35,000 nt of DNA from Chrysomallon squamiferum (GCA_012295275.1 CM022666.1:2463616-2498615), one strand, 5' to 3'. Shown: positions 1-10,862, counted from the stretch's first letter. Translations and numbers: made by a program. Notes: a model not told the origin generated them from the sequence alone.

Positions 1-197
1 CTGAACCCAATCATGTTTCTTCAATTAATTCTTTAAATAAAGATGACTGATGATTTTTTCAGAGCCAATATCCTCTCTCTTTTACTGCCAGTTTGCATCA
101 TGAAAAGATATTAGAAAAATGCCTGATAGCCTGAGTTTTTTAGTTATTTATTTAAAAATGTTTTAAAAAATTTTAAATTTTATTTTTTTATTTTTAG
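1..197. other. AT-rich spacer
   Basis: Mixed AT-rich sequence with no repeat longer than a short homopolymer and no supported reading frame. I see nothing else in it. Confidence 0.6.
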
Positions 198-247
198 GTA
201 TATATGTGTGGATGTATGAATGTATGTGTGTGTGTGTGTGTGTGTGT
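198..247. repeat. (TG)n microsatellite with TATG-like lead-in
   Basis: Imperfect TATG/GATG units run into about 11 pure TG dinucleotides that end at TCTTGG. The tetranucleotide-to-dinucleotide transition recurs at most other TG arrays in the window. Confidence 0.9.
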
Positions 248-1283
248 CTTGGTAGAGGAGGTTACACAAATTTTGGGGAAATATATAAAATGTAAATGTA
301 CCATGAATATAATTTCAACATTTATACTGAAATTAAAATATTAATTTTAAAATCTAATAATTATTATTATCAGCAAAATTTGTTTTAAAAGCCAAATAGA
401 AATTAAAATGGATTGAATTTATCTTTACAATCTGTGTAAAAAAATAAAATATATTACTAACAGAATTTATTTTTAAATTATAAAAAAATTCATCTTAAAA
501 ATTGTACAAAAAAGAATATGCATGTGTGTGTGTATATCTGTTTGTGCGAATGTATTAAACTCTTACAATCTGTATCGAAAAAACAGTACCAAACTCGTCT
601 TAAAACCTCGGTATTTCATTTCATTTTATTTTATTTTAATTTTATAAAAAAAACACTTAAAAAAACGTTCTCAAGATATAAATAAAAGTGCAGACAAGCT
701 AAAAACGGACTGAAGTAAACGCATTAAGAAACAAGTCAAGGTAAATTAAACGAAGAAAACTAATTAAGTTAATTAAGTAATAAAAAGGAATGGTTTAAAG
801 AACAAAGAAAGAGTACTGAATGCTGGTCATAGGCACTGGAATCGTTTTAGTAATTAAGCGTTTTATTAGAGCTTCAGAAGAGTTTAATGAGTGATATAAA
901 AAAAAAAAAAATCGACCGATAAATTCTTGAAAGAGTGCCACCATATCTGTAATGCGTAAGATATTAATAATAAAAAAAAAAAAAAAACTACGACAACAAA
1001 AAAATAATAAAAGAAAAACATTAAAATAAATCTTAAAAAATCTTGAACCCCCCCAAAAACTAACAACAGAAAAAACACAAAGAATTTTTTTTTTTTAATT
1101 TTAAAATTAAGAAAAAAACCCAACAAATTTCTTCATTTTTTTCTTTTTAAATGTATCTTCAATACAATATTATTCATTTAAAAAAAGTTATTCATTAAAA
1201 AAAAAATAATAATTAAAAAAAGGGTTCCTCCAATATGAATCTATTAAAAAAAAGGCTTAATACAATAAATAAAATGAAATGAA

Positions 1284-1315
<32 letters not shown>

Positions 1316-1668
1316 AAAAACTTGAAATAATAATAATAATAATAACTTTAAAAAACAAAATTAAAAAAATTATTTTAAATATCTTAAAAGTCAAACTTTA
1401 CAAATAAACCATAAATATAATAATTATAGATAAATATATATTAAATTTCATCTGGTGAAAGGATCAACAGACCTCAAAATAGCCTACCTATCTGAAACGA
1501 TATCACACTTAAGCACAAACAATAAATTAAAAATTATTACTATTTATCATAAACAAGACCAAAATAACCATTTAGTAACAAACAGTCTGTATGTACACAG
1601 TCTGATCACTGAAAATAAATAATCAGACGTTTTTATCTGTATAAAAAAAATGTATCAATTTGTGATAA
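248..1668. other. AT-rich spacer with short A/T microsatellites
   Basis: Roughly 1.4 kb of strongly AT-rich sequence. It holds many runs of 5 to 16 A or T, (AATA)n at about 1282-1312 and (AAT)n at about 1326-1344. The only long open frame, on the minus strand at 884-1126, encodes mostly Phe/Leu/Val/Lys from A/T runs and is not credible as a gene. Confidence 0.6.
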
Positions 1669-1690
1669 TTTTTTTTTTTTTTTTTTTTTT
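1669..1690. repeat. poly(T) tract, 22 nt
   Basis: Uninterrupted T22. It could be the tail of a minus-strand retroposon insertion, but I find no element body or target-site duplication next to it. Confidence 0.85.
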
Positions 1691-1829
1691 GAAAACCGGT
1701 CAATAAAGATTTCTAAAAGGGGGGTAATTCTGGTTGTTGTTATTTTGGGTAATATCTTTGAATTAAGTATAAATAATTACTATTTAAAAGAAATACAGAT
1801 CTATATTCAGAAATGTTAATTCACGATAA

Positions 1830-1939
1830 ATTATTATTATTATTATTATTTTTATTGTTGTTTTTATTATTATTTTTATTATTATTATTATTAAAGTTGT
1901 TGTTAATGCTATTGTTATTATTATTATTATTATTATTTT
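1830..1939. repeat. (TTA)n trinucleotide array with TTG interruptions
   Basis: TTA repeats broken by TTTTA and TTG units over about 110 bp. The complementary AAT motif recurs at about 2100-2300, so the two tracts form an inverted pair. Confidence 0.85.
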
Positions 1940-2099
1940 AATCTAATTAACAAACTAACCAAAGAACATTTTAGATTTGTAAAAAAATACATACTAAAAT
2001 CCAGTTGTTGAATTTCATTTTGTTTTTAAATTAAAATTATAATTAAACTGAATGTCTAAACAAGCTTTAATTTTAAACACCTATGATGAGTGAAATTAA

Positions 2100-2300
2100 T
2101 AACATTGAAAACAACAATAACAGTAATAACAATAAGTAATAATATTAATAAAATAATAATAAGTAATAATATGAATAAAATAATAATGAGTAATAATATT
2201 AATAAATAATAATAATAATAATAAAAATAAAATAAATAAACAAATTAAATAAATAAATAAATAAAGAAACAAAATAAATAAATAAAAAAAAAAAAAAAAT
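2100..2300. repeat. (AAT)n/(AAAT)n low-complexity tract
   Basis: About 200 bp made almost only of AAT, AAAT and A-run units, ending in a run of about 17 A at 2284-2300. It contains the 27-bp minisatellite listed separately. Confidence 0.85.
2134..2213. repeat. 27-bp minisatellite, 3 copies
   Basis: Copies start at 2134, 2161 and 2188, each opening with AAGTAATAATAT or a one-base variant. The fixed 27-bp spacing shows a tandem unit rather than only random AAT/AAAT drift. It lies within a wider AAT-rich tract. Confidence 0.75.
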
Positions 2301-3140
2301 AAAACAGAAGAAAAACGAAAAAGATAAGAAAATATCCCAAAATATCAATTATTGCCATTTGTTTTTCTTGAAGAAATTAAACGTGCCAAAAACAGATTTG
2401 GCACTATCTATAAAACATGAGCTGTAAACAGAACCATCGTAACATCCAAAACACCAGTGACTAATAAATTTAAAATTCTTGTTTTTTTCCAAGATGAAAC
2501 TATTAGTAATATCAAATCATGCACCATCTGTATTTGTAATAAGGTTCCTGGTATCAACAATTTTTACACACAAACAGACAAGCACATACATACATATCTA
2601 TGTGTATTTGTATATATACATACATACAAACACACATACACATATAAAACATTTTGTGTCTTTTAAAAGAAACAAAACAATCACATAAAAACTGGCACCA
2701 TATTTAAACTGTTTATAAAAACTATTACTACATCATCATCTTCCTAAATAAACAAAAAATAATTTTTAATTGCTCCATATTTTTTAAATGAAACTAGAAA
2801 TGCCATCACTCTGCATGAAACATTCACCACAAAATTAATCACTTAACATCCAAAATATTCCTTTTTTGATAACAAACTAAAAATTCTATGAAAAACTGGC
2901 AGCTTGTATAATACATTTATCACAAATACAACTACTTTAATCTTCCAAAATACATTTAATAATCTTCTTTTAATCATCTGTTTTTTTTGTTTTTTTTCAA
3001 AAACCTGCATCTCCAAAACAAACAAATAAATAAATAAACATCACACGAAAATTATCATTATCACAAAACTACACACAACCTTACCTCTTCGAAAAACTCC
3101 AATTAACAATAATTCCATTTTCGTCTCTTATTTTTGTTTT
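2301..3140. other. AT-rich spacer with diverged direct repeats and an ACAT-rich patch
   Basis: Similar phrases recur near 2400, 2694 and 2898: GGCAC or GGCAG, then a TATAAAAC-like block, then ACATCCAAAA or a variant at 2440 and 2847. This suggests decayed tandem copies about 200 to 300 bp apart. An ACATACAT-rich patch lies at about 2565-2650. Open frames over this patch are repeat translations. Confidence 0.45.
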
Positions 3141-3163
3141 AAAAAAAAAAAAAAAAAAAAAAA
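3141..3163. repeat. poly(A) tract, 23 nt
   Basis: Uninterrupted A23 followed by AAATAAAATAA-like sequence. A retroposon tail is possible. No element body is recognisable upstream. Confidence 0.85.
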
Positions 3164-3291
3164 TAAAATAACACCCTCAGAACTGTAAATATTTCACCAA
3201 ATATTTTTTACAAAGATGACAGAATTTTTAATTTTTCTTATCCAAGAAAATTGCTCTGCTCGTATGGAACGAGAGAGACAGATACGTCTGT

Positions 3292-3327
3292 TTGTGTGTG
3301 TGTGTATGTATGTATGTGTGTGTATAT
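3292..3327. repeat. (TG)n/(TATG)n microsatellite
   Basis: TG dinucleotides flank a short block of TATG units, over about 36 bp. Confidence 0.85.
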
Positions 3328-3500
3328 CCTAGCACTCAACACTGAATGACGTTTTTTTCTTTAATCTTGCCTTCTCTTGTGGCAAGCCAGGATCAATACA
3401 ACACACTGACAGGGCTTTCAGTTCTCTCGTGGTCCCATTCAGCTGCTTTCTGGATCCAGAGACAGACGATGACGAAGATAGGTGTGGTTTTGTGACATGA
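3328..3500. other. Mixed-complexity spacer
   Basis: About 170 bp of balanced composition. A 76-codon minus-strand frame covers it, but it has no recognisable domain and half of its length comes from the adjacent (GAT)n repeat (poly-His and Ser). I do not call a gene. Confidence 0.5.
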
Positions 3501-3529
3501 CGATGATGATGATGATGATGATGATGATG
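3501..3529. repeat. (GAT)n trinucleotide repeat
   Basis: About nine pure GAT units. Read on the minus strand this gives the poly-His frame. Confidence 0.9.
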
Positions 3530-3641
3530 TATGCAGACAATCAATAGACGTACAATCATAGACGTCTATATATCGTGTTCGGTTCTGTGTGGTGTGGCGT
3601 TTTTGTAGGTGCGAGTGTGTGTGCACGAGTGTAGGAATGAA

Positions 3642-3643
<2 letters not shown>

Positions 3644-3673
<30 letters not shown>
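3644..3673. repeat. (GT)15 microsatellite
   Basis: Pure GT dinucleotides within a wider TG-rich tract at about 3570-3690. Confidence 0.95.
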
Positions 3674-3676
<3 letters not shown>

Positions 3677-3717
3677 TTGTGTTTGTATGCATGTTCTTGC
3701 ACATAGATATTGACCTT

Positions 3718-3832
3718 TGTATGTATGTATGTATGTATATGTATGTATGTATGTATGTATATGTATGTATGTATATGTATATGTATATATATGTATATGT
3801 ATGTATGTATATGTATGTATGTATATATGTAA
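3718..3832. repeat. (GTAT)n tetranucleotide array
   Basis: About 115 bp of GTAT units with occasional GTATAT steps. It reads as Tyr-Met-Cys-Val or Tyr-Ile-His frames on both strands, all spurious. Confidence 0.95.
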
Positions 3833-3837
3833 TGAAT

Positions 3838-3860
3838 AGATACAGATACAGATACAGATA
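3838..3860. repeat. (GATACA)n hexanucleotide repeat
   Basis: Nearly four perfect GATACA units directly after the GTAT array. Confidence 0.85.
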
Positions 3861-4403
3861 TTAATGACTGTTTAATTAGTATCTGACAAATGAACAGATA
3901 ATTCATCCTCACCTAATATTGATTCAGATGCGGGAAAAGCAAAACTTTACACGTCTGTTTAATTATCACTCCATTGTCTGTCTAATTACAGTTTTTCTCT
4001 GTACAAATTTATTTTTAAACCCAACACGAAACCACTGATATTGCTAACAATGGGTGTTTTTTTTGTGCAATCTTTCGAGTTCTGATTAGCATTCGATTTA
4101 CAAAGCTTGTAAGTTTTAGGGAATTGATGAAAATGGTTTCACTGCAAAGATACGGAATCAAGCAGTTAAGGGTTTTAACTTAAATCATGTCCACTGACAC
4201 TGCTGCTGCTGCTGTTGATGCTGATATTGTTGCCACCACTGTGGTTGGAGAAATTAACTGAATGCTGTTTATTCCAGTGTTCTGTTTGTTGGTGATGAAA
4301 GTTTGTTAGAGATAAGTAATGTATTTGTTTCTATTTGTTGTGGTCTCTGGTGCAGTTTAACTGACTAAGTTAAAGTGAATGGTATCAGAATATGCTCTCT
4401 ATT
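3861..4403. other. Mixed-complexity spacer with (TGC)5
   Basis: About 540 bp of non-repetitive sequence. The only repeat is a short TGC run at 4201-4215 followed by degenerate TGTTGATGCTGA units. No coding frame is convincing. Confidence 0.5.
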
Positions 4404-4407
4404 AGAG

Positions 4408-4438
<31 letters not shown>

Positions 4439-4445
4439 CAGAGAC

Positions 4446-4506
<61 letters not shown>

Positions 4507-4508
4507 GA
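4404..4508. repeat. (GA)n purine array with GACA interruptions
   Basis: About 105 bp of GA dinucleotides broken by a few GACA units. It is a homopurine-rich tract. The minus strand reads as Leu-Ser. Confidence 0.95.
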
Positions 4509-5100
4509 AAAATAGAAAAATAAATAGCATAGACAGTAGAAAACAATCAGAAACAGAATGAAAAACAAGCATAACACAGAAACTGAAATAAACACAGACA
4601 GATGTGAACAGACAGATGCACAGGAAAAATAAAAAATACAAAATAAAACAAACAGCATAACAGTTTTTGAAATACACACAGATGCACAGGTAAATAATAC
4701 ATAATCAACAACAGCTACGTTTTTTGGCCAACACACAAGGCTTCTCATTTCACAAAGAGCAAATTTCAAACATCAGTTTAGTCTAATGATAATTAAACAT
4801 CATCCCAGTGACAGACAGACACACACACACACAGACAGACACACACATATACGTAACTGAATTCTCCAGCCACTGTTTAACAGTTTGTCAGCATACTGGT
4901 TTCTAATATCACAAAGTGCAAGAGTGTACTCAGAATAATTAAACATCACTTCAGCAACATGGCCACAGTGTGTTCACGCAGTATGCCACTCGTAGTCGCA
5001 ATGGTCACAGAACCAAACTGCAGAATCAGACACTTTAATTTATCAAGACAACACTGTCTGCTTGACTAGTACTTCCTTGTTGGTACTGTTTTGTTTTCTA
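4509..5100. other. Spacer containing two diverged direct repeats
   Basis: GCATAACA...CACAGATGCACAGG-like text occurs at about 4569-4624 and 4654-4690. Separately, CACAAAG...AATTAAACATCA text occurs at about 4751-4803 and 4910-4949. Each pair looks like an old local duplication of about 66 to 160 bp. A (CA)n/(GACA)n patch lies at about 4812-4848. Confidence 0.55.
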
Positions 5101-5109
5101 AGTAGTCTG

Positions 5110-5475
5110 ATAATAAAAAAATAATAATGATGATGATGATGATAGTATAATAAGTAATAATAATAATAATAATAATAATAGTAGTAGTATAGTAGTAAAG
5201 TAGTAGTAATAGTAGTAGTTGTAGCAGTAATAACAATAGTGGTAGTAGTATTTGTAGTAGTAATAATAATTATAAAGTAGCAGTAATAGTAGTAGTTGTA
5301 GCAGTAGTAACAATAATGGTAGTAGAAGTAGTAATAGTAGTAATAATAATAATAATAATAATAATAGTATAACAGTAACAGTAATAATAATAATAGTAAT
5401 AAAAAAAGAACACATATTGATATAACAACGATAATGACAACAACAGTAATAATAATAATAAAAGTAGTAGCAATA
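5110..5475. repeat. (TAA/TAG/CAG)n trinucleotide tract
   Basis: About 365 bp of TAA and TAG units with GTAGCAG and AACAATAG interruptions. The minus strand reads as poly-Tyr or poly-Leu frames of 100 to 147 codons, all artefacts. The block at about 5204-5250 recurs at about 5281-5327 (offset 77 bp, anchored on GTTGTAGCAGTA), so the tract grew partly by segment duplication. Confidence 0.9.
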
Positions 5476-5967
5476 ATAATAAACAATTATATAATAAAAC
5501 AAAATAAAATAAAGAGAAAAGCAAAGAAAAAACTAAAAATATTTGAATTTTACAAACTGTACTATTTTTCATTCAATAATAATCATTTACCACTTAAGTT
5601 ATAATAAATCAAAAACTATTAAGCTACACGCTACAAGATTCCACAAACAAAACTAAAAGAAATCTGTCGAAACATTTACCTACACTGAATTAAACTTACC
5701 TTTGAAAACTGATCAACAATTTCTCATCATTAAAACTTGAAAAATAATTAAAATTAAATGTAAACTAAATTACACCCAGGATGTAAACAGTTTTTTTAAA
5801 TCGTCAGTCAACAGAATCAAACTTAAACAAAATTCTCGTTAACTTGTTCAGTTTTCTTTTCAAAAGCGTTGGTGATTATGAACAAAAAGCTTAAATTAAT
5901 TTTTATTCTTCCCCATTTATTAATAGGTTGGGTGTATGCTTTTTTCCTTCTTCCTTTTTTTCTTTCC

Positions 5968-5969
<2 letters not shown>
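5476..5969. other. AT-rich spacer
   Basis: About 490 bp without repeats beyond short A/T runs. The minus strand carries a good splice-donor-like AAAGGTAAGTT at about 5694-5704, but no coding exon lies beside it. Confidence 0.5.

Positions 5970-6004
<35 letters not shown>
5970..6004. repeat. (TG)17 microsatellite
   Basis: Pure TG dinucleotides directly after a T/C-rich stretch. Confidence 0.95.
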
Positions 6005-6007
<3 letters not shown>

Positions 6008-6542
6008 AAGTTCCTAGAAAATTAAAAATATAAAAGAATGAGGAGATTCACATTGATTCCCGTTTTCTGTTTTTTTTTATTGTCAGTGTCCACAAAGAAT
6101 GAAGAGGTATTTGGAAAATGAGCAAATCATCACAAAAATTTGGCCACATCTTCAAGTATAGATTTTTAAATGCTTTAAACATTTATGTTATTGCTGTTTA
6201 AAAGCTTTTTTACAAAATGATATCACACAAGAATGAAAAAAAATTGAATAATAATAATAATAATAATATACACATGTGTGTTTATTTAAGCTTTTTATAA
6301 TAAATTTTTAATAAAGATATTTATAGAGTGAATTTTTGCAATTTTTTTACATTTTAAATACAAAAGGAAAAAAACAAATTATAAATTTGATAATTAAGAT
6401 TTTTCTCTAATAAAGTGTTTAGATGAAAAATAAAATAATGTCAACATAAAATAATTAAAAGTCAATACACTAAAATTCACTCAATTTATATTAAAATAAT
6501 TTACAGAAGGTCTCTTAAATAATTTTAGAGGTAATAGATTCA
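6005..6542. other. AT-rich spacer with (AAT)n
   Basis: About 540 bp of AT-rich sequence with a short (AAT)n at about 6247-6268. I see nothing gene-like. Confidence 0.55.
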
Positions 6543-6578
<36 letters not shown>

Positions 6579-6590
6579 AAATAAAAAAAA

Positions 6591-6625
<35 letters not shown>

Positions 6626-6640
6626 AATAAAAAACAATAA
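6543..6640. repeat. (AAT)n then (AAAT)n array
   Basis: About 28 bp of AAT units followed by about 60 bp of AAAT units. The reverse-complement motif (TTTA)n occurs at about 7370-7418, so the two arrays are complementary and about 750 bp apart. Confidence 0.9.
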
Positions 6641-6689
6641 AATAATGAAAAAGAATATGAAAAAATAATAATGTATCAAATTCTTTATC

Positions 6690-6716
6690 TCTCTCTCTCA
6701 TATATATATATATATA
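6690..6716. repeat. (TC)n then (TA)n compound microsatellite
   Basis: Six TC units followed by about eight TA units. Confidence 0.85.
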
Positions 6717-7045
6717 AATTAAATATTTTCAGAATTTTTTTTCAAAAATTATATTCTAAAAATCTAATCAAACTGTAATTTGTGAAATTTCACCTTACCT
6801 CTGTACCTGAATGTACCTGTGTGGATACTGACGTGTGTATCGTGGTACACAGCTGTACCTAGCTGAACTTATATTACTAATCAAGTCCACCTACATACTG
6901 ACAACAGCTGGCTGAGACATACAGCATGCATATGTTAAAACTGATGTAACAAACGTGAAAATGCATAGACGATTACTTGCTTAAAATGGGCATTAGACAG
7001 GCGAAATAATAAAAATAATGTTAAATTATTTAGAAATAATGAATT
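6717..7045. other. Mixed spacer with TGTACCTG-like short repeats
   Basis: About 330 bp. At 6795-6870 the phrase TGTACCT occurs three times. The minus strand reads AGAGGTAAGG at about 6790-6800, a donor-like site, but all three frames upstream of it close within about 25 codons, so no coding exon is supported. Confidence 0.5.
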
Positions 7046-7093
7046 TATTATTATTATTGTTGTTGTTGTTGTTATTGTTGTTGTTATTATTTT
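7046..7093. repeat. (TTA)n/(TTG)n array
   Basis: Short TTA run followed by about nine TTG units with one TTA interruption. Confidence 0.9.
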
Positions 7094-7124
7094 GAAAATG
7101 AGCTGTAACCTTTTATTTTGAGTT

Positions 7125-7194
7125 ATTTATTTATTTATTCATTCTGTTTTATTTTATTCTGTTCTGTTCTATTCTAGTCTATTCTATTTTTTTG

Positions 7195-7225
<31 letters not shown>

Positions 7226-7285
7226 TTGTTTTGTTTTGTTTTGTTTTGTTTTATTTTGTTTTATTTTACTTTATTTTTTTTTTTT
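7125..7285. repeat. Pentanucleotide array (TTCTA/TTCTG)n then (TTTTG)n
   Basis: A TTCTA/TTCTG block at about 7139-7187 changes into about 13 TTTTG units, and then TTTTA. Stepwise unit change along the tract shows successive expansion of variants. Confidence 0.9.
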
Positions 7286-7319
7286 ATATAAAAAAATTTA
7301 TTTTATAAAAAAAATTATT

Positions 7320-7368
7320 TTATTAATTTAATTTAATTTAATTTAATCTAATCTAATTTAATTCAATT

Positions 7369-7415
<47 letters not shown>

Positions 7416-7418
7416 TTA
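7320..7418. repeat. (TTTAA)n then (TTTA)n array
   Basis: About 45 bp of TTTAA/TCTAA pentamers followed by about 48 bp of TTTA tetramers. Confidence 0.9.
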
Positions 7419-7837
7419 TTTTCTTGTTGTTGTTAACAGCAGATAAATAGTGTTAATTTTAACAGTTTTATCCTACTTGAATAGTCTGATAACATATTTA
7501 AAAATACTTTAAAACTGTTGGTTTATTTTTAAAATTATTTAAATTTGAATACATATTAATTCAAGTCAGAACATGCTCAGTAAATGATGTGTGTCTATTC
7601 TGGACTTGCCTTAGTTGGTTTAACTTTAAATTATATTAAGCAGTATTAAAATTATCAGCCAAATAATCAGTAATTCTCTGATATAAATAATCATTTGCTG
7701 CCTTATAGTGATGATATTAAGCAATATTAAAAAATTTAAAGAAATAAAGATGAAAGTAATGTAAATAATAGTTCTTAGTGTTATAATGTTATTTTACAAA
7801 AATGAATGGGTTTTTAGATAAATTTAAAAACAATAAA
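7419..7837. other. AT-rich spacer
   Basis: About 420 bp without tandem repeats. The phrase TTAAGCA(G/A)TATTAAAA occurs twice (about 7637 and 7719), a possible small diverged duplication. Nothing else stands out. Confidence 0.5.
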
Positions 7838-8100
7838 ACACACACACACACACTCACATACACATAAAAAATATATATAAATAAATAAAAATAAAATACT
7901 AAAAAAAGCTAAAACAAAAATAAAATAAATATATAAACAAATAAAAAAAAATCATATAATATAAAAAAACAAAAAATAAATAAATAAAATTAATATAAAA
8001 CAAAAAAACCAAAAAAATACAAAAACAAAATATAAATAAAATAAACAACAAAACAAAAAATTAAAACAAAACAAAACCAACAAAATTAAAAATAAATAAC
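7838..8100. repeat. (CA)n followed by A-rich AAAT/AAAAC low-complexity DNA
   Basis: A short CA run at 7838-7864 leads into about 230 bp made of AAAT, AAAAC and A-run units, nearly free of G. Confidence 0.8.
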
Positions 8101-8480
8101 CACTACACAACACATAATATTCTTAATACACTAACAAAAGATCTCATAGCGTTAACACAAAACGACGCGATCGCCAAATTAACATTCGGTTATTGCACAA
8201 CACAAACAAACGATTATTTTCTGTCAGCTATTAATCACACATCGCTGCAACAACTGTACAAAACACACAGCAAACTGTTGCCACTCTGCGAATTCACCAA
8301 AACGTGATGACGATGTTGTCCCAAGCAAACGCAAGAATTAACCTAAAGTGGTGTGCACTTCTCCAACTTCAAATTTTGTTTTGTTTGACAACACAACTGC
8401 GGCACATTGATTCACTCTCTATCATCGGCTGTTGTACACTGAAGATTTAGTAACTATGGACACACAAGTCTTCGGAGAAA
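8101..8480. other. CpG-containing complex block
   Basis: After 2 kb of simple A/T DNA, composition abruptly becomes balanced. I count about 12 CpG between 8150 and 8340, including ACGACGCGATCGCC, which is more than base composition predicts. No frame stays open beyond about 35 codons. It could be a promoter or untranslated exon, or just a more stable single-copy segment. The function is not shown by the sequence. Confidence 0.45.
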
Positions 8481-8882
8481 GTGGGTTCAAAATTTGTTTC
8501 CATTAAAAAACTATGGATTTTGTTTCTATGACTCCCCCAAAAGACAGGAAGAAAAAAAAAAACCTCAAAAAACATACAAGAAGTTTTTTTTTTTTAAATA
8601 CTGTTTGTGTGGTGGAAGATGAAACTGGGAAAAATTGGTTCCAGAGATTGTATTTCAGGTTTGATCCCATATTGATGAATTAAAAAAAAACTATAAAAAA
8701 AAATCCTATTTATAGGAAAATTTAAAGTTTTGATTTAACAAAATCTTTCTTAAATGGAAGCATTTGGTGGTGGTGATTTTAAAGAAAAGAAAGATAATGT
8801 TTTAATTCCTGTCTTATTTTGTTAATTACTTTTTTGAACTGTTTTGGCCTTTCTTAAAAATTAATTTGAAAATTAAATAAAC
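8481..8882. other. AT-rich spacer
   Basis: About 400 bp with runs of A and T up to 13. It holds one exact AATTGGTTCC (8633-8642), a 10-mer that recurs at 28,891 and 30,972. Confidence 0.45.
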
Positions 8883-8898
8883 ATACACACACACACAA

Positions 8899-8972
<74 letters not shown>
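8883..8972. repeat. Long (CA)n microsatellite
   Basis: About 36 pure CA units at 8900-8972 preceded by a broken CA run. Alternating purine-pyrimidine tracts of this length can adopt Z-DNA. The minus frame is poly Cys-Val. Confidence 0.95.
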
Positions 8973-8974
<2 letters not shown>

Positions 8975-9428
8975 TACAGACAGACAAACTATACAAATAT
9001 GGGCACATACATATGGTAATACGATACAACGATTCAAATGACTATCTCTGTCAGATGACTATATTATTATCATTTATTTTGGGACAATTTTTATTTTTCA
9101 TATTTTTTTTAAAAGAAAAAGAAACTATGACAGAAAGAAAGAATTAGAAATTAAGAACGATGAAAGAAAGAAGAATTAGAAATTAAGAAATGATGAAAGG
9201 AAAAATAAAACAATGAATGAAACCATAAACAATGGAAAAAAAAAAAAAATAAATAAAAAGAAATCTATGGAAGGTTTTTTATTCCAATTCCAGAGCAGTG
9301 TGTATTCATTAGCTTCCAAGCTGGAGGCAAAAGTGGTTTATTTTTGAAACAAAAATCTTCATTTATTATTTATCATGCCGGTAATAGATACTTTCATTCC
9401 AGTGAATGAAAGACAAAATGGAAGTTTT
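8973..9428. other. Spacer with a 29/33-bp GA-rich duplication
   Basis: Two tandem copies starting at 9133 and 9162 share GAAAGAAAG and then AATTAGAAATTAAGAA, and a third is cut short at 9195. The rest is unremarkable AT-rich sequence with an A/AAAT tract at about 9236-9262. Confidence 0.6.
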
Positions 9429-9684
9429 TAAAAAGACAGAGTGACTCAGTGTATATGTATGTGTAAGTGGGTAAGCAGACATGAATATATATAGATATTT
9501 ATATATAGAAATGTTTATGAGTATATGCTTACATGCATGTATGTATGCATGCATGTATGTTTGTATGTATGTATATATGTAATATGTATGTATGTATATA
9601 TATATGAATGTATGTGTGTATATATATGTTTATATGTGTGTATGTGTATATGTATATGTGTGTATACATATATATATATGTCTG

Positions 9685-9721
<37 letters not shown>

Positions 9722-9870
9722 TCATTTGTATATGTCTATATCTCGGTCTATGAGTGTATATGTGCATGTGTATATGAATGTATGTGTGTCTGTGTTATGT
9801 ATGTAAGTATATATGCATGTGTATATATACGTCTGTTTATATATCTCTATCTATGTGCACAAGTATGATA
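9429..9870. repeat. TATG/TG/TA composite tract
   Basis: About 440 bp of GTAT, GCAT, GTGT and TATA units, with pure (TG)15 at 9692-9721. Frames over it read Tyr-Val-Cys and are artefacts. Confidence 0.9.
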
Positions 9871-10203
9871 TGACTGTGTATGTATCATATAAACATATTT
9901 ATGAACACACACACAGACAGACTGTCTACACCAATCTACACCAAAAGTCTACACCACCAGACACACTCAGACAGGCAGGTACACACACCCCACCATCACT
10001 CCACCCACCACCACGGCAGTGCAGAACGCAACACCATCACAATGTATTGATTTGCACGACAACATTTGTTGTCTTTGTACAATATGCCCCATTGATGATA
10101 TTGCAAACAGCACTGTCACCAGGCAGGCAGAGAGTATCGGAACTGTCCACACAGCAAATATTGATTGAATGTTTGCACACTATTGTGATACAAATGAAAT
10201 TTC
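9871..10203. other. Complex spacer with a CA/CCA-rich edge
   Basis: A CA-rich patch at 9904-9996 is followed by about 200 bp of balanced, unique sequence. Overlapping frames exist on both strands, including 172 codons on plus at 9813-10331, but that frame runs through repeats at both ends and has no recognisable domain. Confidence 0.45.
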
Positions 10204-10231
10204 TTTTTTTTTTTTTTTTTTTTTTTTTTTT
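10204..10231. repeat. poly(T) tract, 28 nt
   Basis: Uninterrupted T28. Confidence 0.9.
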
Positions 10232-10405
10232 CATATCCTATCAGATTCGGTTTCTCTCGCGTTCTCGCTTTAATGAAAAGAACTTGATGATTATGTTGGC
10301 TCTCAATGAAAGGAAGATTAAAATGAAATAAACAAAACAGGCCCCTGTCTGCAGCTGAAAATGGCTGAAATAAATCATTGTCGTTGTCGTACAGGAATAT
10401 GTTGA

Positions 10406-10440
10406 GTGATGGTGATGGTGATGGTGATGATGATGGTGAA
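10406..10440. repeat. (GATGGT)n hexanucleotide repeat
   Basis: About five GATGGT units, partly reduced to GAT. The minus strand reads as the poly-His or Ser-Pro frames. Confidence 0.85.
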
Positions 10441-10801
10441 CGCATAACGAGAACAAATTCAGATACGTTTGTTTAAGATGGGTAAAAATAATAATAAATA
10501 ATAAATAAAAATTATCAGTTTAAAAAAAAAAAAAAAATAAAAAAAAATAAAAAAAAATAATGAAATATTATATTAAAATTTACATGAATAGTGTTTTTTT
10601 TTTTATTATTAATTTCTTTTATTATTACTTTAAAAATGTTATTGATTCTGGTATTCATTTAAATCCCTATATAACTTGCTCACTGGTATTTACAAATTAT
10701 GAAAGACCTCTCTTTGGAATCTTACTAGAACAAGTGACTATTAACAAAACTGAAGTGTGTGTATGTTAACTTTAATAATTAATTGAAAAACTTATGAATA
10801 A
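10441..10801. other. AT-rich spacer with (AAT)n and poly(A) blocks
   Basis: An AAT/AAAT and A-run tract covers about 10,487-10,560. The rest is unique AT-rich sequence. A 69-codon plus frame at 10,560-10,769 shows no domain. Confidence 0.5.
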
Positions 10802-10815
10802 ACACACACACACAT

Positions 10816-10862
<47 letters not shown>
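10802..10862. repeat. (CA)n microsatellite
   Basis: About 60 bp of CA units with one TG interruption. Confidence 0.95.

Noticed and set aside
3329-3559. Poly-His-containing minus frame
   Set aside because: The His run comes from (GAT)n and the remainder has no recognisable domain.
5043-5572. Minus-strand 100-147-codon frames of Tyr, Leu, Thr and Ile
   Set aside because: They are translations of the TAA/TAG repeat in three frames.
9813-10331. 172-codon plus frame
   Set aside because: It begins in TATG repeats and ends through the T28 run (poly-Phe), and the middle has no known motif.
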